Below are positions 59,537 to 64,000 of a DNA stretch of 64,000 bases, in pieces. Source of the stretch: Epiperipatus broadwayi (Eukaryota; Onychophora; Udeonychophora; Euonychophora; Peripatidae). The position numbers were made by a program, and so were the translations under genes. The notes beneath the pieces were generated by a model. That model was not told where the DNA came from. It searched no databases and was given only the letters and a program-made list of their open reading frames with translations. Position 1 is the first letter of the stretch, and each line of letters opens with the position of its first letter. Location: positions 9,826,411-9,890,410 of the forward strand of contig JAQFVV010000013.1 of NCBI GenBank assembly GCA_028023455.1, read 5' to 3'.

Positions 59537-59745
59537 AATTATATTATTACACTCAAATATCAGCCTTTTAAACTAATTGAGCACGTGCCTTTTGAGAGTG
59601 TTAAATAAATGAATACTTTCCTCTTCAATCCAAGATATAGTATTTATGCAGGAATAAAAAGGATCCTCTTATTCATTTATTTAACACTCTCAAAAGGTGC
59701 ATGCTCAATTAGCTAGAAAGGCTGATATTTGAATGTAATATAATT
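59537..59745. repeat. foldback element with ~80-90-bp arms
   Basis: CAAATATCAGCCTTTTAAAC and its complement (GGCTGATATTTG), and GTGCCTTTTGAGAGTGTTAA with TTAACACTCTCAAAAGGTGC, pair around a loop near 59620-59665. MITE-like, non-coding. Confidence 0.8.
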
Positions 59746-59970
59746 GTAAACATGGCGCTAGATAAAATAATTGCTTATTTACTCAAAATTATATTATGTA
59801 ATTCATTAAATATATACATGAAATAAAAAAAAGAAAAGCAAAATGAGAGTTCACTAATTCTAAAAATACCCCATTTATGTAATTATTAGAATGATATTTT
59901 TAGCTTAGGGTAAATATATTTATAACTATTTTTTTATTAAAATATATATATACATAGCTCCACTCCCATT

Positions 59971-60011
<41 letters not shown>

Positions 60012-61789
60012 AAGTCATAGTGAAAATTAGTGATAGATATGGAAAACACCATTCACTCAGTGTGTTAATTGTGCACTCAAAAGTAAAAAAAAATTACAAA
60101 TAAATATTAAAATTTATTAGTAAATAATATAGTTTTGTTTGTCCTAAAGTTTGCCCTCAACGTTAAATATATAAAAACCTTAGTTGAGGTTGTCTTGATG
60201 GATCAATATTGAATTTCCAGAGGAATCTGTAAATTTACTTTTATTAAAAATAATACATATGAATTGATTATGATTCCTTTTTTAAAATACATCAACGTAT
60301 GACACATCTATTGCAGGTGATCGAATTTGAAAATGAATCTTAAATATACAATAAAAAAAATTACAATACATAAACTTTCAAATAGAAATGACAAAAGCAA
60401 AAAAAATAATCACGTGAATCAAAAAAATATAAAATATTTATCCTGAGGAAAACAAGCATTTTGTTCACAGTTAATAGTTTATAAATTTAAATGTCAGTCT
60501 CTATGTATACTGTTCTTGTTCACCAAAACTTGCTATTTATGTATTTCATGCTACTTGATTAAAGCAAGCACATATCAAATATCTCTCCTGAACATATATA
60601 AATCCATGGAAGATTGATGTACACTAGCATTTTGTAAATAGACATTTTGATGGAAAAATTTTATAATTTCATAATGACATTGAAGCCAGCTTTGGAACAC
60701 CCTACAGTACTGGTATTTTATCCCAAATACATTGTAATGATTCCTTTATTATAAACTATTGTTTATAACATGGCTTCAATACGTATATATATTGAACTAG
60801 CTTAAAGAAACAGTTGATTTTTAGTAGTTTCAGATTTCTTTTCTATCATTTCTATAATAATGAATTACAGTTTGCAGAATAAATTAAGTCATTAGTTCAC
60901 TCCTGCTAATTATAAATTGAAGTTTAACTTTCCAGTTTCCTTCTATCCAAAATAAAGATTTTATATAATCTTAAAACTACAGACATTAAAATTTTACTGC
61001 TTTTAAACACTGAACATCTATTTTTTTTAAAAACAAAAAAATAAGACTATTTTTCTGCCATTAGTCCACAAGTGAAGAACATTGTTTTCCTCATGCTAGC
61101 CAAAACCTATTGTTACAACTTAATAAAAAAGAACAAATTATACAACTTTATTATTATTGTTTTATTTAATCTTCATTATTTCAAATTTGATCACTTAGCA
61201 ACAATTTTGACCTCATGTAATTTTGACCTTTGTTTATGTCTGTTCTATAAGTCAATTAATTATTATTTTAGTTAATATTAAATGAATAAAAGAAAAACAT
61301 TTAATTTTTACAAATAGACAAACATATTAGTTTATATGTATGTTTATATATGTGTATACTACATGTGTATAAGTAGGTATGTAGGATAAATTATTTGCCT
61401 ACCACTTGGTCTGAATTCAAACATTGTGAAAGAAACTGGAACAGGTGTGAAGGTTGGGTGTAAGCCATCTTTTATAATATAAATTGTAACTAACCATAAA
61501 GACCTCTTATTTATATGCACAGACAGACTACATGGATACAAAAGTGTTCCAATTATTTATTTTTAATCTATACAGCTAAATTATTCTATTTTAAAAATAT
61601 ATAAATAATAAATGGACTTATATAAAATATGTGCATGCACATATACATCCACTTTAAAATATATAAAGCTACTTTATCATTTATATGTAAATGATACATG
61701 ATTCATCTGATATGTAGATTCATATAAAAATATTTTAATTATTAATTTTAATTTTTTTAATCTATAAACCAAATTGTTTTGCAATATAA
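59746..61789. other. AT-rich sequence with a (TA)n(TG)n microsatellite
   Basis: (TA)n then (TG)n at 59972-60012. A short inverted pair (ATTGAAGCCA at about 60679 and TGGCTTCAAT at 60771) is noted. Nothing else recognised. Confidence 0.5.
59972..60012. repeat. compound (TA)n(TG)n microsatellite
   Basis: TA units followed by about 12 TG units. Confidence 0.95.
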
Positions 61790-63820
61790 TTTGGTACCAA
61801 TTTAATAAGCAAGTGTTTTACACTATTTTAATACCAGAACTCCAAAACCACCACTGACACAAGCAAATACTAAAAGATATCAGATAATACTTTCAGAAGT
61901 AAAAGCAAGTCTCCCAGATATTTTGTCCAGTTCATATAAAAAATTGCATTTTTCACCAAAAAAAAAAAATTTCATAAAAATAAGCATAAGCAAAAAAAAA
62001 AAAAATCAAAATTTCCAAAAGCATTATTTAGCAAATATTAATAATTAGCAAAGACACAAAAATAAAGTATCAAATTCACCCTGTTTCAAAAAGCAAATCC
62101 AATGTTAAGAAAATACTTACTTTTTTTGGATGCCAACAGTAGTATTTACTCGTTTCATTTGTAGAAATCAGTCATATGTTTTACCTGCAAGTTCTGAAAC
62201 ATTTGTATGATGTGGTGAAACAAAAATACCACAATTTGTGGTGAAGTGGAAAGTGAAAGTTTCACCACGATCATGCATCAGCACACAAAGATTTGAATTT
62301 GAAAGAATTTTTAATTGAAAACAGCATAACCCAGCTTCATCTGACCTCACTTTATGCGACTTCTTTTTATTCCTAAAATTAAAAAATATCTCAAGAAAAA
62401 AGTTTGCATATTTGAAACTGGTGGGGGAAAAATAATGGAGGCATTACAAGGCATTACTTGGCAAAAATTTCAGGACTACTTTGAACATTGGAAAAGTACA
62501 TTTGACCAGTTCAGTTCATTGCCTCAAATAGACAGTACTTTGAAGGTGATTCATATTGTAACACCTAAAAATAAATACAGAATTTTTTATGATAAAATTC
62601 TGGTTTTTTTGGGTATCCCTCATAGTATTTTAATATTTAATAAACAGATAAGAACCTGTATGTTTTTTACATCCAAATTTTTATGTTGGTTTGGTAATTT
62701 TTTATTTGTTTAAATTTTTTAATCATGTGTTAATGTAGTTTTATTTATTACTGTTAATATTTATTATATATGGCTTACATTCATTAGTAATATTTTTCTT
62801 GTAATTGAACATGTGGTGACATTTAAAATATTATGCTTGTCAATTGTAAGATTTTTTTCATAATTGAATCATTAGTTATGCATATTTTTTCTGTATTTTT
62901 CCATTATATCTTAGAATTTTAATATATCTCTCATAATTGAACATTTGATATTTAAAATGTAACACTGTCTAACTGTAAAATTAAAATAGTTTCATTTTAG
63001 CACATTTTTTTCATAATTGCATTAGTTATTTTTTTTTTTCTGCATTCTACTGTTATATTCCATGATTTTAATACAGCATTTAATGATATTTAAAATGTGG
63101 TACTTGTTGAGTGAAATTAAAACACTTTGTTAAACTCTAAAAATTGTTTTTGAAGTTTTTAGTCTTTTGGTTAACATATATTTGCTACTCCTGATAATAT
63201 GGATTTCTTGCATTTTTGTTAATTGTTATATTTAAAATAGATTAATTTAAGCATGTTTTTGCTTGTGTTAGTTTATGCAATTTTTTTGGCTGCCATACTC
63301 ATGTTAACATTAGCACAGGTTCATGCTCTGATGCCATGTTTTAAAAATAAAATACTTTAGTATTGTTTTAATTTTATATAATGCCAGAAATTTGATTTAG
63401 TTTTTTTTTTTGTTCAGATTACATTAATTTTTTCAGCCATTTTCGAATTACTCATTTTTGATATTTAATTTTGTTTGATCACATGATTATACTAATTTTT
63501 TGGTCATTTCCTAATTATTAATATTTTTCAATTTGAGATTTTTTTAATATTGTCATTTGCTAATTACTAATGATTTGCTAAATATTGCTTTTAAAATTTT
63601 GATTTTTTTTTTTTATGTTGTTGATTATGCTTATTTTTGTGAAATTTTCTTTTTTTAATTTTTTGATTAAAAAAAAACAATTTTTATATAGAATAGACAA
63701 AATATTTGGAACATGTATCATTATTTTTGGCATTTTTTAGCATTTGGTTGTATCGGCAGTGAGTTTTGGACTCACTTTAGTGTTCAAAATGGCATAGAGC
63801 ACTTATCAGCACCCATAATT
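61790..63820 (+). mobile_element. mariner-type element with long terminal inverted repeats
   Basis: Diverged inverted repeats of about 280 bp bracket a plus-strand transposase relic. Matches include ATATTTTGTC, ATAAAAATAAGCATAA, AGCAAATATTAATAATTAGC and CCAAAAC...CACTG with their inverse counterparts at 63540-63800. The outermost bases are near TGGTACC (left) and the inverse of TGGGTGC (right). Typical mariner TIRs are around 30 bp, so the arms are unusually long. TA duplications are not clear. Confidence 0.6.
62105..62570 (+). pseudogene. mariner transposase relic, N-terminus missing
   Basis: FYLQVLKHLYDVVKQK, HNLW, stop, SGK, stop, then KFHHDHASAHKDLNLKEFL follow the mariner pattern, with the second catalytic Asp at 62269-62271. 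After a frameshift DLTLCDFFLF gives the third Asp (62358-62360). LKLKN or PKIKKYLKK then overlaps the ORF 62354-62713, whose QGITWQKFQDYFEHWKS is the C-terminal helix. The distance between the Asp codons is about 16 nt shorter than DD34D, so bases are deleted. The HTH domain and first Asp are absent. Confidence 0.7.
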
Positions 63821-64000
63821 CTTTGTTTGCTTATATAAACTTCAATTAATACTTATAATTTCTGATTTTTCTTTTATCATGAATAAAAAAATAACATTTT
63901 TAGATATAGAATAAAATCATTTTTAAACTATAAAATTAAATCTTTCAATAAATCAAAATGTTTTTTAAAGGAATTTTATAATCCCTAACTTTTTTATATA
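63821..64000. other. AT-rich sequence to the window edge
   Basis: Nothing recognised. Confidence 0.5.

Noticed and set aside
62168-62350. Minus-strand ORF of 60 codons
   Set aside because: It is the antisense shadow of the mariner transposase relic on the plus strand.

Overview
The window is eukaryotic and almost certainly from an invertebrate animal. It is very AT-rich, has no dense gene packing or operons, shows GT-AG exon candidates, and is filled with decayed transposable elements: Penelope-like elements (PLEs), Merlin, mariner, a pogo-like element, a Ty3-type retroelement and non-LTR (LINE) relics. I cannot name the species from sequence alone.

Host coding sequence is sparse. The best candidate is a minus-strand gene running off the left edge. 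Its start exon is at 9795-9852 (ATG in good context, donor GTAAC). It is phase-compatible with a 71-nt internal exon at 951-1021, which has clean acceptor and donor sites, and perhaps with a 21-nt microexon at 50-70. The roughly 8.8-kb intron holds two copies of a 2.1-kb repeat. A phase-compatible alternative last exon is possible at 2739-2830. Other coding-like scraps (47.2, 57.1, 58.7 and 20.9 kb) are unassigned.

Layout: 0-10 kb, the split gene, a GA-rich tract and the duplicated 2.1-kb element. 10-19 kb, sparse sequence with tRNA-like repeats, a minus-strand Ty3-type pol relic and a small MITE. 19-25 kb, an almost complete but frameshifted Merlin element with ~280-bp inverted repeats and an 8-bp target duplication, then PLE-1, then a pogo-like element with TA duplication. 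26-34 kb, a PLE endonuclease tail with a hammerhead-like end, very AT-rich DNA, a palindrome and two islands of higher GC. 34.8-42.3 kb, PLE-2 and PLE-3 lie head to head; PLE-3 is split by a 2.6-kb terminal-inverted-repeat element full of a minisatellite. 43-50 kb, foldback repeats, a well-formed hammerhead-ribozyme motif at 45.37 kb, and a tandem/inverted repeat array at 48.2-49.3 kb carrying a second, degenerate hammerhead-like motif. 50-64 kb, LINE tails, several foldback elements and a mariner relic with long terminal inverted repeats.

The most interesting theme is the set of hammerhead-like motifs. They occur at equivalent places in the PLE 3' ends, next to a tRNA-like segment, and in a tandem array that resembles animal retrozymes.
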